The notes beneath the pieces were generated by a model, which was not told where the DNA came from, ran no database searches, and worked only from the letters and a program-made list of their open reading frames with translations. Positions 15,885 through 24,991 of a stretch of 57,659 bases of DNA are shown here, in pieces. Origin of the DNA: Bacteroidota bacterium. GTDB taxonomy: Bacteria; Bacteroidota; Ignavibacteria; Tepidaquicellales; Tepidaquicellaceae. Every line of letters starts with the position of its first letter. Position 1 is the stretch's first letter. The position numbers and the translations under genes were made by a program. The stretch lies in NCBI GenBank assembly GCA_018266875.1, contig JAFDZR010000052.1, positions 1 through 57,659 on the forward strand. The letters run 5' to 3'.

Positions 15885-17312
15885 ATGGATATAACAAATC
15901 TGATTCTCAATAACGACGTTTCAGCCGGATCAATAAAAAATTTCAATAAGCTTTCGAATTCAAAGAAAGTATATGTTGAGACTTATGGCTGTCAGATGAA
16001 TTTTTCCGATACGGAAATAGTCCTGAGTGTACTTAGCAGTAAAGGTTATAATGAAACTACAGATATCAACGATTCGGATGTGATTCTGCTGAATACCTGC
16101 AGTATCAGAGAAAACGCTGAGAACAGGATATACAGCAGGCTAGGCGATCTGATAAAATACAAAAAAAAGAATCCTGAACTTGTAATAGGAATTCTCGGCT
16201 GTATGGCCGAAAGACTGAGAAATGATCTTCTGACAAAAAAAAAGATTGTCGATATAATTGTCGGTCCGGATGAATACAGGAAAGTACCGGAACTGATAGA
16301 AAATTCAATTGAAAAAGGTGAAAAGGGAATTGCGGTTAAGTTATCGAGAACAGAAACTTATGATGACATAACACCGCTGAGAAGGGAAGGCATTACAGCT
16401 TGGCTTTCAATTATGAGGGGATGTGATAAATTCTGCTCGTTCTGCGTTGTCCCTTACACCCGGGGAAGGGAAAGAAGCAGAAATATTGGTAATATTGTTG
16501 AAGAGTCTAAAAGATTGTTTGATGAAGGAGTCCGGGATATATGGCTGCTCGGACAGAACGTAAATTCATACAGATATCAGGAACATGATTTTGCAGATCT
16601 TCTAAGATCAGTAGCGATTGCTGTTCCAGATATGAGAGTTCGTTACACCACTTCCCATCCATATGATCTTTCGGAAAAACTTCTTGAAACAATGGCGGAA
16701 CACGATAATATCTGTAATTATATTCATCTTCCGATACAGTCAGGATCTGACAGAATCCTGAAACTTATGAACAGATTATATTCGGTCAAAGAATATATGC
16801 GTGTCATGCTTAAAGCCAGAGAAATGATGCCCGGTATTGGTCTTTCAACCGATATAATTTCCTGCTTTCCGGGTGAAACAGAAGTAGAGCACAGGATGAC
16901 TCTGGACGTTTTAAAGGAAATTGAATATGACAGCGCTTATACTTTCGTTTATTCTCCGAGAGAGAATACAAAAGCATTTGATATGCCTGATAAACTTGAT
17001 GACGAAACCAAAAAAAGAAGGCTTGATGAAATAATCACATTGCAGCGTGAAATTTCATATAAAATAAATTCTCAGCTTACAGGGAAAGTAATGAAAGTGC
17101 TTGTTGAGACCGTAAGCAGAAAATCTGAAGATGAATACATGGCGAGAACTGACTGCAATAAGTCAGTAATAATTCCCAGAACATTTAATGCAGTGGATAA
17201 TTCCGGCAGATTAACCGAAGCAAAAGTTATCAACACCGGTGAACTGATGAATGTTAGAATAACCGGTGCTAATTCAGCTACATTATTCGGTTGTCCGGTT
17301 TCAGCGCAGTAA
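15885..17312 (+). CDS. miaB: tRNA-2-methylthio-N6-dimethylallyladenosine synthase MiaB
   Basis: Radical SAM methylthiotransferase (475 aa) that adds a methylthio group to i6A37 in tRNAs. The N-terminal UPF0004 domain has the three cluster cysteines C36 (TYGCQMNFSD), C72 (LNTCSIRE) and C106 (ILGCMAER). The radical SAM motif CDKFCSFC gives C180, C184 and C187. The MiaB-type stretch VVPYTRGRERSR follows, and a C-terminal TRAM domain starts near residue 390 (LTGKVMKVLVE). The full set of residues points to an active enzyme. The substrate i6A would come from the isoprenoid pathway represented by the neighbouring dxs. Confidence 0.97.
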   Translation: MDITNLILNNDVSAGSIKNFNKLSNSKKVYVETYGCQMNFSDTEIVLSVLSSKGYNETTDINDSDVILLNTCSIRENAENRIYSRLGDLIKYKKKNPELVIGILGCMAERLRNDLLTKKKIVDIIVGPDEYRKVPELIENSIEKGEKGIAVKLSRTETYDDITPLRREGITAWLSIMRGCDKFCSFCVVPYTRGRERSRNIGNIVEESKRLFDEGVRDIWLLGQNVNSYRYQEHDFADLLRSVAIAVPDMRVRYTTSHPYDLSEKLLETMAEHDNICNYIHLPIQSGSDRILKLMNRLYSVKEYMRVMLKAREMMPGIGLSTDIISCFPGETEVEHRMTLDVLKEIEYDSAYTFVYSPRENTKAFDMPDKLDDETKKRRLDEIITLQREISYKINSQLTGKVMKVLVETVSRKSEDEYMARTDCNKSVIIPRTFNAVDNSGRLTEAKVINTGELMNVRITGANSATLFGCPVSAQ

Positions 17313-18225
17313 AAATTTATTAATTAAAAAAAATATTTTTGCTGAATATTTTTTCAATATTTGTTTTCAATACATTTGGTGTTTTAATAAGGTTTTTACC
17401 TTTAAAATTAGTTCAGCGCGCAGGAAAATACCTTGGGCTGTTTTTTTTTATCTGATTCCCATCAGAAAGCAAACAGCAGTAAATAATTTAAAGCTTTGTT
17501 TCCCTTCAGAAAATGAGAGATCTGTCAGAAAAATTATAAAAGAATGTTATATTAATCTTGGTATTGATCTCCTCGAGTTTTTTTATTTTCCATATTTAAA
17601 TTCAGAAAAAATCAGCCGGTTTGTTTTTTTTCATAATTATGAAACAGTAGATGAAGCTTTGAAAATAAACAGAGGCGTTCTTTTTCTTAGCGGTCATTAT
17701 TCCAACTGGGAATTAACGGCATTTTCCTATTCCCGGATATATAACAGAAGCTTAAAGATTATTGCAAAACCTCAGGGAGGCGGCGCGCTGAACGAAAAAA
17801 TAAATTCTTACAGAACAGCTGCAGGGAATGAAATTATTCAGACAGGTTATTCTCTGAGGACAGTTTTTGAAAAGTTAAGCAATAATGACATTCTCTGTTT
17901 TCTTATTGATCAGTCGGCAAATCCTGATTATTCAGTTTATATTGACTTTCTCGGACAGCATACTTCGGCCTTCTCCGGTCCGGCAAAAATCGCCCTGAAA
18001 AAAAGACCTGAGCTGATTCTCGCATACGGCAGAAGAAATAAGAATTACAGTTATGACATTCATTTTGAAAAAATAAACTACGAAGATATTACAGACAATA
18101 ATAATGAGAGCATAAAAATTCTAACGCAGAGAATTCAGACGGCTTTTGAGAAAATCATTCTGGAAGATCCGGGGCAGTGGCTCTGGCTTCATAAAAGGTT
18201 TAAACATGTCAGAAAAGAAAACTGA
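17266..18225 (+). CDS. Lipid A acyltransferase (LpxL/HtrB family)
   Basis: Inner-membrane acyltransferase that adds a secondary acyl chain to lipid A. Visible motifs are NLKLCFPSENERSV, the catalytic-type HYSNWELTAF (H and E of the HX4D/E motif) and LIDQSANPDYSVYIDFLG, with FKHVRKE at the end. The start is uncertain: there is no in-frame ATG and no internal methionine at all. GTG 17266 lies 47 bases inside miaB, and no Shine-Dalgarno sequence is seen; an ATT near 17330 is the only other plausible site. The gene is followed by a heptosyltransferase that overlaps it by 20 bases, consistent with LPS assembly. Confidence 0.85.
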   Translation: MLIQLHYSVVRFQRSKNLLIKKNIFAEYFFNICFQYIWCFNKVFTFKISSARRKIPWAVFFYLIPIRKQTAVNNLKLCFPSENERSVRKIIKECYINLGIDLLEFFYFPYLNSEKISRFVFFHNYETVDEALKINRGVLFLSGHYSNWELTAFSYSRIYNRSLKIIAKPQGGGALNEKINSYRTAAGNEIIQTGYSLRTVFEKLSNNDILCFLIDQSANPDYSVYIDFLGQHTSAFSGPAKIALKKRPELILAYGRRNKNYSYDIHFEKINYEDITDNNNESIKILTQRIQTAFEKIILEDPGQWLWLHKRFKHVRKEN

Positions 18226-19246
18226 AAAAATAAAAATCTTAATCATTCAGACAGCATTTCTCGGGGATGTGGTTCTGACGCTTCCTCTGATACAGGAGAT
18301 CAAAAAAAATATTCCCGCATCTGAAATAGATTTTCTGTGCATACCCGCAACTTCTGATATTTTAAAGAACAATCCATACATAAATGAACTTATTCCATAT
18401 GATAAAAAGAATTCGGGAATAAGAGGATTATTCGATCTTGTTAGTAAGATCAGATCCGGTTCTTATGATGTTATTATTTCTCCGCACAGATCATTCAGGT
18501 CATCCCTGATAAGCTTTCTGTCAGGTGCTGAGAAGAAAATTTCATTCAATAAATCTTCCCTGAGTTTTCTCTACAGCGATACGGTAAAATACGAATCCGG
18601 AATTCATGAAATTCAGAGAAACCTGAAACTGCTCTCTTCGCTTGGAATATTTTCAAATAAAATTATAAAGCCGGAATTATTTGTCAGCGTTCAGGAGAAA
18701 AGAAAAATAGACAGTATATTTTATGAACACAGAATAAGGGAAGGGGAGAATTTCCTGACGATTGCGCCGGGAACGGTATGGTTCACAAAAAGATTTCCCG
18801 AAGAGAAATTTATCAGACTCTGCGATCTCCTTTCGGGAACTGAAAAAAAAATATTTCTCATAGGGGGAAAAGATGATAAAAAGGTATCTGATTTTATTGC
18901 TAATAATTCAAAGTTCAGAAGATTTATTAATCTTTCCGGTACACTTTCGGTAATGGAGTCAGCCGAACTAATCAGAAGATCTGCTTTAATAATTACAAAT
19001 GATTCAGCCCCAATGCATATAGCCAATGCTCTTGGTACTGATGTCTGCGCAATATTCGGAGCGACAGTTCCTGAATTCGGATTCTTTCCTTACGGAGAGA
19101 ATGATATCATCTTCCAGACTGAAGGTCTGAGTTGCAGACCCTGCAGTATTCACGGCGGCAAAAAATGTCCGGTAAAGACATTCGAATGCATGTACCGGAT
19201 AAATGAAAAGGAAATTGCTGAATATGTTGTACGGAAGTTAAGCTAA
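18206..19246 (+). CDS. ADP-heptose--LPS heptosyltransferase-like GT9 glycosyltransferase
   Basis: Glycosyltransferase family 9 protein of 346 aa acting on the LPS inner core. The N-terminus reads KIKILIIQTAFLGDVVLTLP, the acceptor-side signature of WaaF/WaaC proteins. The donor side has TIAPGTVWFTKRFPEEKF and the late motif TNDSAPMHIANALGTDVCAI. The ATG at 18206 was preferred over an upstream alternative at 18146 because it places the GT9 start correctly and gives a 20-base overlap with the acyltransferase. The last 9 bases overlap the convergent gene at 19238. The sugar donor could be ADP-heptose or another activated heptose. Confidence 0.9.
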   Translation: MSEKKTEKIKILIIQTAFLGDVVLTLPLIQEIKKNIPASEIDFLCIPATSDILKNNPYINELIPYDKKNSGIRGLFDLVSKIRSGSYDVIISPHRSFRSSLISFLSGAEKKISFNKSSLSFLYSDTVKYESGIHEIQRNLKLLSSLGIFSNKIIKPELFVSVQEKRKIDSIFYEHRIREGENFLTIAPGTVWFTKRFPEEKFIRLCDLLSGTEKKIFLIGGKDDKKVSDFIANNSKFRRFINLSGTLSVMESAELIRRSALIITNDSAPMHIANALGTDVCAIFGATVPEFGFFPYGENDIIFQTEGLSCRPCSIHGGKKCPVKTFECMYRINEKEIAEYVVRKLS

Positions 19247-19519
19247 AAATTCAGTTAATCTTTTTCTGATCTCCTCTGCATCAATAGGTTCCCCGTTTGA
19301 ATTCATCTCTTCAAGAATTTTCATGATAGCAGTCTTTCCGTTTTCTTTCACATTATCTCTGATAAAGCCGTCGAATACAGTTTCTCCGTTCAGAGCGCTG
19401 TTTATCTCGAATTCCTTGTTGTGTTCGGTAAGCTCAGTGTAAAAAACAACTTTGAATTTTCGGTTGAATTCTTTTTCCCTGTAAATCTCAAACATTGTTT
19501 TGTCTGATTCAAAAGCCAT
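19238..19519 (-). CDS. Hypothetical small protein
   Basis: Protein of 93 aa, charged and soluble, with no signal peptide or recognised domain. The N-terminal part looks beta-rich (FNRKFKVVFYTELTEH), and the C-terminal part looks helical (PIDAEEIRKRLTEFLA). It starts 2 bases after the ribE stop and so closes the leftward lpxB-ribE operon. Its last 9 bases overlap the convergent heptosyltransferase. The tight spacing supports it being a real gene; function unknown. Confidence 0.7.
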   Translation of the reverse strand: MAFESDKTMFEIYREKEFNRKFKVVFYTELTEHNKEFEINSALNGETVFDGFIRDNVKENGKTAIMKILEEMNSNGEPIDAEEIRKRLTEFLA

Positions 19520-19521
19520 TT

Positions 19522-20139
19522 TTATTTTATGCTGTTTTCAAAAATTCTTTTAATATATTTTCCCATCATATCAAATTCAATATTAACTCTGTCACCTTTT
19601 TTCAGGTATTTAAAATTTGTCATTTGATATGTATAAGGAATTATAGCTGTCTTTATAGTGATTCTTCCTTTGCTTTCATCAGTAATGTCAGCTATCGTTA
19701 AGCTCACGCCGTTAATGCTTATCGATCCGATCTTAATTATAAAATCCCGGAATTCATCTTCAAACGAAATAAAAAACTCATGGGAATCCATATTTTCTCT
19801 TATATCCTCCATTATTCCTGTTGTATCAACATGACCCTGAACCATATGACCGTCAAGTTTTGAATTAACGGACATTGCCTGTTCGAGATTTACAAATTCC
19901 TCAGGTATGAGATCACCCAGATTCGTTTTGCTCAATGTTTCCTTGACGGCTGTAAAGCTGAGCGAATTGTCCTTGATGCCTGTAACCGTAAGACAGACAC
20001 CGTTAACAGCAATACTGTCTCCGTTTTTCAGGCTGCTGCTGAAATCCTTGTTTTCGGATTTCAGGACAAATACTTTACTGTCTCCCTCTTTACTGATTGA
20101 AATTATTTTTCCTGTATCCTGTATTATGCCTGTGAACAT
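19522..20139 (-). CDS. ribE: Riboflavin synthase alpha subunit
   Basis: Protein of 205 aa that dismutates two lumazine molecules into riboflavin and the RibD product. It shows the two-fold lumazine-binding repeat: MFTGIIQDTG opens the first barrel with NGVCLTV, and GHMVQGHVDTTG opens the second with NGVSLTI. Length is normal. It overlaps ribD by 16 bases. The remaining early enzyme, ribBA, is at 48078; ribH is not in the window. No FMN riboswitch was seen near either locus. Confidence 0.97.
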   Translation of the reverse strand: MFTGIIQDTGKIISISKEGDSKVFVLKSENKDFSSSLKNGDSIAVNGVCLTVTGIKDNSLSFTAVKETLSKTNLGDLIPEEFVNLEQAMSVNSKLDGHMVQGHVDTTGIMEDIRENMDSHEFFISFEDEFRDFIIKIGSISINGVSLTIADITDESKGRITIKTAIIPYTYQMTNFKYLKKGDRVNIEFDMMGKYIKRIFENSIK

Positions 20140-21218
20140 TTTTTATATTTAATTAAAATATCATTATCAGCGCGGATTACTTTTTCAGTCTCAAGCATAA
20201 CTGAATCATTAAGCGTATTTATTTCCATCCCATCAAAGGCGGACAATCCTCTGCCTATTACTTTAGGAGCAATGAATAAATATATATCATCAAAGAGATT
20301 CTCCGATAAAAACTGTGAAAAAAGATCTGAACCGCCTTCGACCAGGATACTGTTCAGATTGAATTTATAAAGTAATTTTAAAATGTCTTTGATCCTGAAT
20401 CTATTGTTTTCACTTTTCAGTTGCAGCAGATTCTTTGGGCTTTTTTTCAGTCCGGATGATTTGTCAGCGATCACAAAACTCCTGTCATTCGTATTGTCAG
20501 AAAATATTTTTAATGCTTCGGGAAGATTGTTTCTTCGGTCAATAACGATTCTTAATGGATTTCTTCCTTTCACATTGCGGACGTCCAGAGACGGATCGTC
20601 TCTGAGTGCCGTATTTCTGCCGATCAAAACTGCATCGTACTCGCTTCTTAACCTGTGAACTATTTTTCCGGATGCTCCGCCTGTAATATATTTTGACTCA
20701 AAATTATTCAAAGCAATTTTACCGTCAATGCTCTGAGCTATTTTTAAAGTAACATACGGGAGTTTCCGTGTGACAAATTTCACAAAGAATCTGTTCAGCT
20801 CTCTGCATTCATTTTCCAGTACACCTGTTTTAATTTTGATTCCTGCATTTTTTAAAATTTCAATACCCCTTCCGTTTACCTCCCTGTAAGGATCCTGCAT
20901 TCCAATAACAGCTTCCCTGAATTTATTTACAGCGATTAATTCTGCACAGGAAGGAGTTTTGCCGTGATGAGCGCAGGGCTCAAGATTGACATATATCGAA
21001 GCGCCTTTTACACTGTATCCGTTTTTTTCAGCATCGATGACGGCATTTACTTCAGCATGCGCTTCTCCGTATTTTTTGTGAAATCCCTTTCCGATTATTT
21101 TATTGTCTTTTATGATAACACTTCCCACGAGCGGATTCGGTGATACAAATCCTCTACCCTTTGCAGCCAGACGGATACATTCTTTCATTATTGTTTCATC
21201 GTTCGTCATCTTTTTCAC
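20124..21218 (-). CDS. ribD: Bifunctional riboflavin deaminase/reductase RibD
   Basis: Protein of 364 aa. The N-terminal deaminase domain (about 8-150) has the zinc site HAEVNA and PCAHHGKTPSC, and RGFVSPNPLVGSVII near the start. The C-terminal reductase domain (about 150-360) has LPYVTLKIAQSIDGKIAL, AVLIGRNTALRDDPSLDVR and EGGSDLFSQFL. It carries out the second and third steps of pyrimidine processing in riboflavin synthesis. A second ATG (codon 4) may be the true start. It overlaps ribE by 16 bases and lies 20 bases after a glycosyltransferase gene. Confidence 0.96.
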   Translation of the reverse strand: MKKMTNDETIMKECIRLAAKGRGFVSPNPLVGSVIIKDNKIIGKGFHKKYGEAHAEVNAVIDAEKNGYSVKGASIYVNLEPCAHHGKTPSCAELIAVNKFREAVIGMQDPYREVNGRGIEILKNAGIKIKTGVLENECRELNRFFVKFVTRKLPYVTLKIAQSIDGKIALNNFESKYITGGASGKIVHRLRSEYDAVLIGRNTALRDDPSLDVRNVKGRNPLRIVIDRRNNLPEALKIFSDNTNDRSFVIADKSSGLKKSPKNLLQLKSENNRFRIKDILKLLYKFNLNSILVEGGSDLFSQFLSENLFDDIYLFIAPKVIGRGLSAFDGMEINTLNDSVMLETEKVIRADNDILIKYKKCSQA

Positions 21219-21238
21219 AGAATATTAAAACATTATAA

Positions 21239-21898
21239 TTATTTATCGTGAATGGATTTCTTTAATTTAGCAAGAACACTTTCAGGATTATTTCTGTAAT
21301 AAACATATGTGTCTGATTCCAGAAATGCTGTCCTGAATATTTCCTCGGCTCTTTTAAAAAAATCAGAGTCGTGTGAATATATATCCCTGAATCCTTTAAG
21401 ATCAAGGAAAACTTCCCGTTTCCCGAAAAGCGTGCCGAGCATTATACAGTCTTTAATGTGAATGAGGCGGTTAAGGTCATTTGCATCAGGAACATACATA
21501 TCCTCTTCTTTTCCGATAATATCTGCGCCTGTTGAGATCAGATCAATGTATATATTTTCATTGAAATAATTTATCCTTTGCTGAATGTGTTCCGGTTTAT
21601 ATTCATCATCCGAATCAAGAAATGTAATGAATTTTCCGGAGGAGATAAGTATTCCGGAATTCAGTGATAAAGCGTGTTTACGGTTTGAGTGTCTGAGATA
21701 TTTTACATTTTCAAGATGCCGGATTCCCGGCAGCAGATCTGATTCGGTTCCGTCCGTACTTCCGTCATCCACTATGATAATTTCAATGTCCCTGAAACTC
21801 TGGTTCAGAATCGAATCAAGAGCTCTGCGGTAAAATTCCCTGCTGTTAAATAAGGTCAGAATGACAGACACTATGTAATTTCTATTACCTGTCTTCAT
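21239..21898 (-). CDS. Family 2 glycosyltransferase
   Basis: GT-A fold protein of 219 aa with SVILTLFNSREFYRRALDS, the nucleotide site IIVDDGSTDGTES and the metal motif FLDSDDEY. It has no membrane helix, so it is cytosolic or peripheral. It overlaps the DUF4292 gene by 4 bases (ATGA type) and sits inside the lipid A/riboflavin operon, which suggests a sugar step in envelope glycan building. Donor and acceptor cannot be read from the sequence. Confidence 0.88.
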   Translation of the reverse strand: MKTGNRNYIVSVILTLFNSREFYRRALDSILNQSFRDIEIIIVDDGSTDGTESDLLPGIRHLENVKYLRHSNRKHALSLNSGILISSGKFITFLDSDDEYKPEHIQQRINYFNENIYIDLISTGADIIGKEEDMYVPDANDLNRLIHIKDCIMLGTLFGKREVFLDLKGFRDIYSHDSDFFKRAEEIFRTAFLESDTYVYYRNNPESVLAKLKKSIHDK

Positions 21899-22674
21899 TG
21901 CCAGCTGATTTGTTTTGCGCTCTTCGGGATTTTTATTCTGTAGTTTAATTTTCCGTTGTTGAATTCTTCATTGTTGTATGTGAGCCATATAGATTGTCTT
22001 TCCTCCGGACGTATGACTGATATCTTTTTAGGGAAATATATTCCCTTGCTCTCATAGAAATTCTCATAGGTGATCTCAAGTTTCGTTTTACCGTCCGCAG
22101 AATATTTGCCGGTTTTTCTTACGAAAAAATTATCCTTATCAATCCAGAATTTTCTGATTTCATTTTCACTCTTATTGTTAATTGTAACAAGATATTCGTT
22201 TTCAGTTTCATTTATCTCCGTTCCGGCATAATCGCCATCCGGAAAAAAATATTTCCCGGAAAATGAATTTACAATATCATCGAAATCAATTTTTATCCTC
22301 ATAATGATGCTGAGATTTCTAGGTGTGGAAGGACCTTTGATAACTTTGTTATCCATTACATTATAGTAGATGAAATCATTTCTCGTGATGAGAATGTTTG
22401 CAATATCTATTCCGAAAGGACCTTCGAGTTTTGTAAATACGCTGTCCGGTTTTTTTATGCTTACAGTAATTGAGCCTGTATTGCTGATCTCAGGGGAATC
22501 AATGGAAATCTCACCGTATGCGTCCAGCCCGTTCAGTTTCCTTGAATTTTCATTCACTTTTTCCTTTATTAAATCGAATGAAACCGATGAATCAGACAGC
22601 TTCTCCGACGAAGTGCATGAAATAAAATAAACTGACAAAATTACCGGCAGAAAATATTTTATGTGTTTAAACAT
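21895..22674 (-). CDS. DUF4292 outer-membrane lipoprotein (LolB-like fold)
   Basis: Lipoprotein of 259 aa with lipobox YFISC (C20). The body reads as a curved beta-sheet protein (GEISIDSPEISNTGSITVSI, EGPFGIDIANILIT, FFPDGDYAG) matching the DUF4292 family of the FCB group, which resembles LolA/LolB lipoprotein carriers. A role in lipoprotein delivery would fit a LolC/E-like gene elsewhere in the window (30791). That role is inferred from fold likeness. It overlaps its neighbours by 8 and 4 bases. Confidence 0.8.
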   Translation of the reverse strand: MFKHIKYFLPVILSVYFISCTSSEKLSDSSVSFDLIKEKVNENSRKLNGLDAYGEISIDSPEISNTGSITVSIKKPDSVFTKLEGPFGIDIANILITRNDFIYYNVMDNKVIKGPSTPRNLSIIMRIKIDFDDIVNSFSGKYFFPDGDYAGTEINETENEYLVTINNKSENEIRKFWIDKDNFFVRKTGKYSADGKTKLEITYENFYESKGIYFPKKISVIRPEERQSIWLTYNNEEFNNGKLNYRIKIPKSAKQISWQ

Positions 22675-23359
22675 TTACGGCTTTGCATTCTGAAATAAAC
22701 CTGTTAATTATATTAGATGAAACAATGTCCTCTCTGTTATCAAGTCTTTCGGGATGCCACTGAACAGCAAGCATGAAAGATTTGTCTTTCTTATCCGCAT
22801 ATTCCAATCCTTCAATTATTCCGTCATTGGATTTTGCATTTATCATCAGACCTTCTCCGAGTCTGTCAACCGCCTGATGATGAGATGAATTCACTGTTTC
22901 CTTTTCCGAACCGAGTATTTCATAAAGCATAGTATTCTTCAGTATGTTCACCTCGTGAAATCTCTGAACCGTTTTAGAAATTTTTTCGTGATTGACATTT
23001 CTGATCTCTTTCAGGTCGAATATCAGACTTCCTCTGAAATAAACATTGATCAGCTGCAATCCGCGGCAGATCCCCAGAATCGGCATCTTTCTGCTGATTG
23101 CCGATTCGAGTATCTTAAGTTCAAATCCGTCACGGTCAGGATGATATGTGCCTTTGGTTTCCTTTGTATCCCAGTCACAGAATAATTCAGGATAAATGTC
23201 AACGCCGCCGCTAAGCAGCAATCCGTCACATTCAGTGAACTTATCAAATCCTTTTTCAGATTCCCTGTAACTGAGCACTTCATAGCTGACTTTAAAATAT
23301 TCAAGCCAGTCAAGGTAAAACCGGAAATTCGAATCACAGAAACTAATTCCTATTTTCAT
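22667..23359 (-). CDS. Class I glutamine amidotransferase, gamma-glutamyl-GABA hydrolase family
   Basis: Protein of 230 aa with the class I triad: nucleophile C98 in ILGICRGLQLINV, and H202 and E204 in AVQWHPERLD. GLLLSGGVDIYPEL marks the PuuD/peptidase C26 branch, in which glutamyl amide bonds are hydrolysed without a synthase partner. The substrate is uncertain; no polyamine genes are nearby. It lies between lpxK (4-base gap) and DUF4292 (8-base overlap) in a lipid A operon, an odd place for a nitrogen-metabolism enzyme. Confidence 0.88.
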   Translation of the reverse strand: MKIGISFCDSNFRFYLDWLEYFKVSYEVLSYRESEKGFDKFTECDGLLLSGGVDIYPELFCDWDTKETKGTYHPDRDGFELKILESAISRKMPILGICRGLQLINVYFRGSLIFDLKEIRNVNHEKISKTVQRFHEVNILKNTMLYEILGSEKETVNSSHHQAVDRLGEGLMINAKSNDGIIEGLEYADKKDKSFMLAVQWHPERLDNREDIVSSNIINRFISECKAVNV

Positions 23360-23363
23360 TTCT

Positions 23364-24398
23364 TTATCCTAATAAATTTTCAAAAAAAAGTTTTTCCTTA
23401 TCTGAAATATCAATTTCAAGATTTAAATAATAGACAGGATAGGATTCAATAAAATCCTTGAACTTCCGAAGTTTAATAAAATCCTTACCTGTGGTTATAA
23501 AAATCAGATCGTTTTTGTATAGAGAGATCAGTTCACTTATATCCTTCTCTGAATATTCGTGGTGATCCCTGAATTTAATTTCCCCTGTTACTTCAATCCC
23601 GTTTTTTTCCACAGCTTTCCTGAAAGAAAAGGGTTCGGCAAGTCCGGAGAATATTACGGCTTTATTTTTCCTTTCATTTAAAATAGTATTTTTATGATCT
23701 ATAAAATATTCAGTTTTGTACTTAATTTTTAAAGCAGGAGAAGAAAAATTAAAACCGGGATTTGTCTGTTGTGAATCTTTCATATTCATAATTATCAGGT
23801 CTGCCCTTTTAATACCTGATAGGTTTTCCCTGAGATTGCCGGAAGGTATTGTGAATTTATAAAGGAAACCGTTTAGCATCATATCATTTGCATCGATCAT
23901 TACGATATCCAGGTCCCTGTATATGCTCCTGTGCTGGAACGCATCATCAAGCAGTATAATCTCAGCATTGAAATTTCCGGTCAGAAAAGCAGCTGACGTG
24001 CATCTGTCGTCTGAGGCGGCAACGAAAAAGTTACCGCTGAAATCCTTCAGCAGTTCAAAAGTGATGAGAGATAGTTCATCTCCGGTCTGATCAGTTTCTC
24101 GGTTAAATATTTTACCGTCATAAACGATAACCATTTCTTTTGTTTTCCTGCCGTAACCTCTGGATATGATCCCGACTTTTTTACCTTTTCCCAGAAAATA
24201 TTTTGCGAGAAAAATGATCATGGGAGTTTTGCCCGTTCCTCCGGTTGTAATATTCCCAACGGAAATCACTTTAGCTTCAGACCTGCAAATGCTCAGAATT
24301 TCCATTTCATAAAGAAAATTCCTCAAGCTCATAAAAAAGGAATAAAACAGTGAGAAGGGGATCAGTATCAATCTCATTATGTTGATTTTCTTTTTCAT
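23364..24398 (-). CDS. lpxK: Tetraacyldisaccharide 4'-kinase
   Basis: Inner-membrane kinase of 344 aa that phosphorylates the lipid A disaccharide at the 4' position. An N-terminal membrane-associated helix (residues about 10-25) is followed by the P-loop-like VGNITTGGTGKTPMII, then ISRGYGRK and LLDDAFQHRSIYRDLDIVMI, all LpxK signatures. FFVTTG-like residues near the end (LIFITTGKDFIKLRKF) close the domain. It overlaps the acyltransferase gene upstream by 4 bases and acts just after LpxB, whose gene is two places upstream. Confidence 0.95.
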   Translation of the reverse strand: MKKKINIMRLILIPFSLFYSFFMSLRNFLYEMEILSICRSEAKVISVGNITTGGTGKTPMIIFLAKYFLGKGKKVGIISRGYGRKTKEMVIVYDGKIFNRETDQTGDELSLITFELLKDFSGNFFVAASDDRCTSAAFLTGNFNAEIILLDDAFQHRSIYRDLDIVMIDANDMMLNGFLYKFTIPSGNLRENLSGIKRADLIIMNMKDSQQTNPGFNFSSPALKIKYKTEYFIDHKNTILNERKNKAVIFSGLAEPFSFRKAVEKNGIEVTGEIKFRDHHEYSEKDISELISLYKNDLIFITTGKDFIKLRKFKDFIESYPVYYLNLEIDISDKEKLFFENLLG

Positions 24399-24991
24399 TT
24401 CATTTCAGATGAAATTTCAGATTTGAGAGCTTCAAGTTCATTTTCCTCAAGGTATTCTTCATATAAATATTCACTTCCGAATTTCACAGTACAAACCGAA
24501 AACGGCACGGGAATTTCAAACTTATCCCAGCTTTTTGAAAGTACTTTTTTAATGCTGTAATCTATGCTGACCGGGATCACAGGCACACCGCATTTAAATG
24601 AGATAACAAGAGGACCGTTCTTTATTTTTAAAGCTGGACCTCTTGGTCCGTCGGGCGTAATGACAGCGCTGAACCCTTCGTTCACAAGATCACAAAGCAT
24701 TTGCAGTGCTTCCTTAGCGCCGCTAGAACTAGATCCGCGAACGACTTTGTAATTCCATTTCATCAGAATATTATTAAGAATATCACCGTCTTTGCTCCTG
24801 GATACAAGCGCTGCCGGATTTTTGTCTTTTAACAGCCACCATCCGGCAAGCATTTTTGAATGCCAGAAAATGAAAATACAGTTTTTATTTTCCGGAGGCG
24901 GATTGATCAGCTTTATCCGAAGTGTTTTTATGTAAAGGTTTATAATTAACGGAAGTAATTTCAGACCCAGAAAATTTTTCATATTAAACAT
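24395..24991 (-). CDS. DUF374 lysophospholipid acyltransferase-like protein
   Basis: Protein of 198 aa with an acyltransferase-like layout: FIFWHSKMLAGWW near the start (in place of the usual HX4D region), VSRSKDGDI, RGSSSSGAKEAL and ITPDGPRGPALKIKNG. This is the DUF374 family, often found beside lipid A genes and thought to transfer an acyl chain to a lipid A precursor. The gene abuts lpxB and overlaps lpxK by 4 bases. The specific substrate is not known. Confidence 0.88.
   Translation of the reverse strand: MFNMKNFLGLKLLPLIINLYIKTLRIKLINPPPENKNCIFIFWHSKMLAGWWLLKDKNPAALVSRSKDGDILNNILMKWNYKVVRGSSSSGAKEALQMLCDLVNEGFSAVITPDGPRGPALKIKNGPLVISFKCGVPVIPVSIDYSIKKVLSKSWDKFEIPVPFSVCTVKFGSEYLYEEYLEENELEALKSEISSEMK

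Noticed and set aside
18146..18205. Upstream start for the GT9 glycosyltransferase
   Set aside because: It would add 20 residues before the conserved GT9 beginning and deepen the overlap with the acyltransferase gene.
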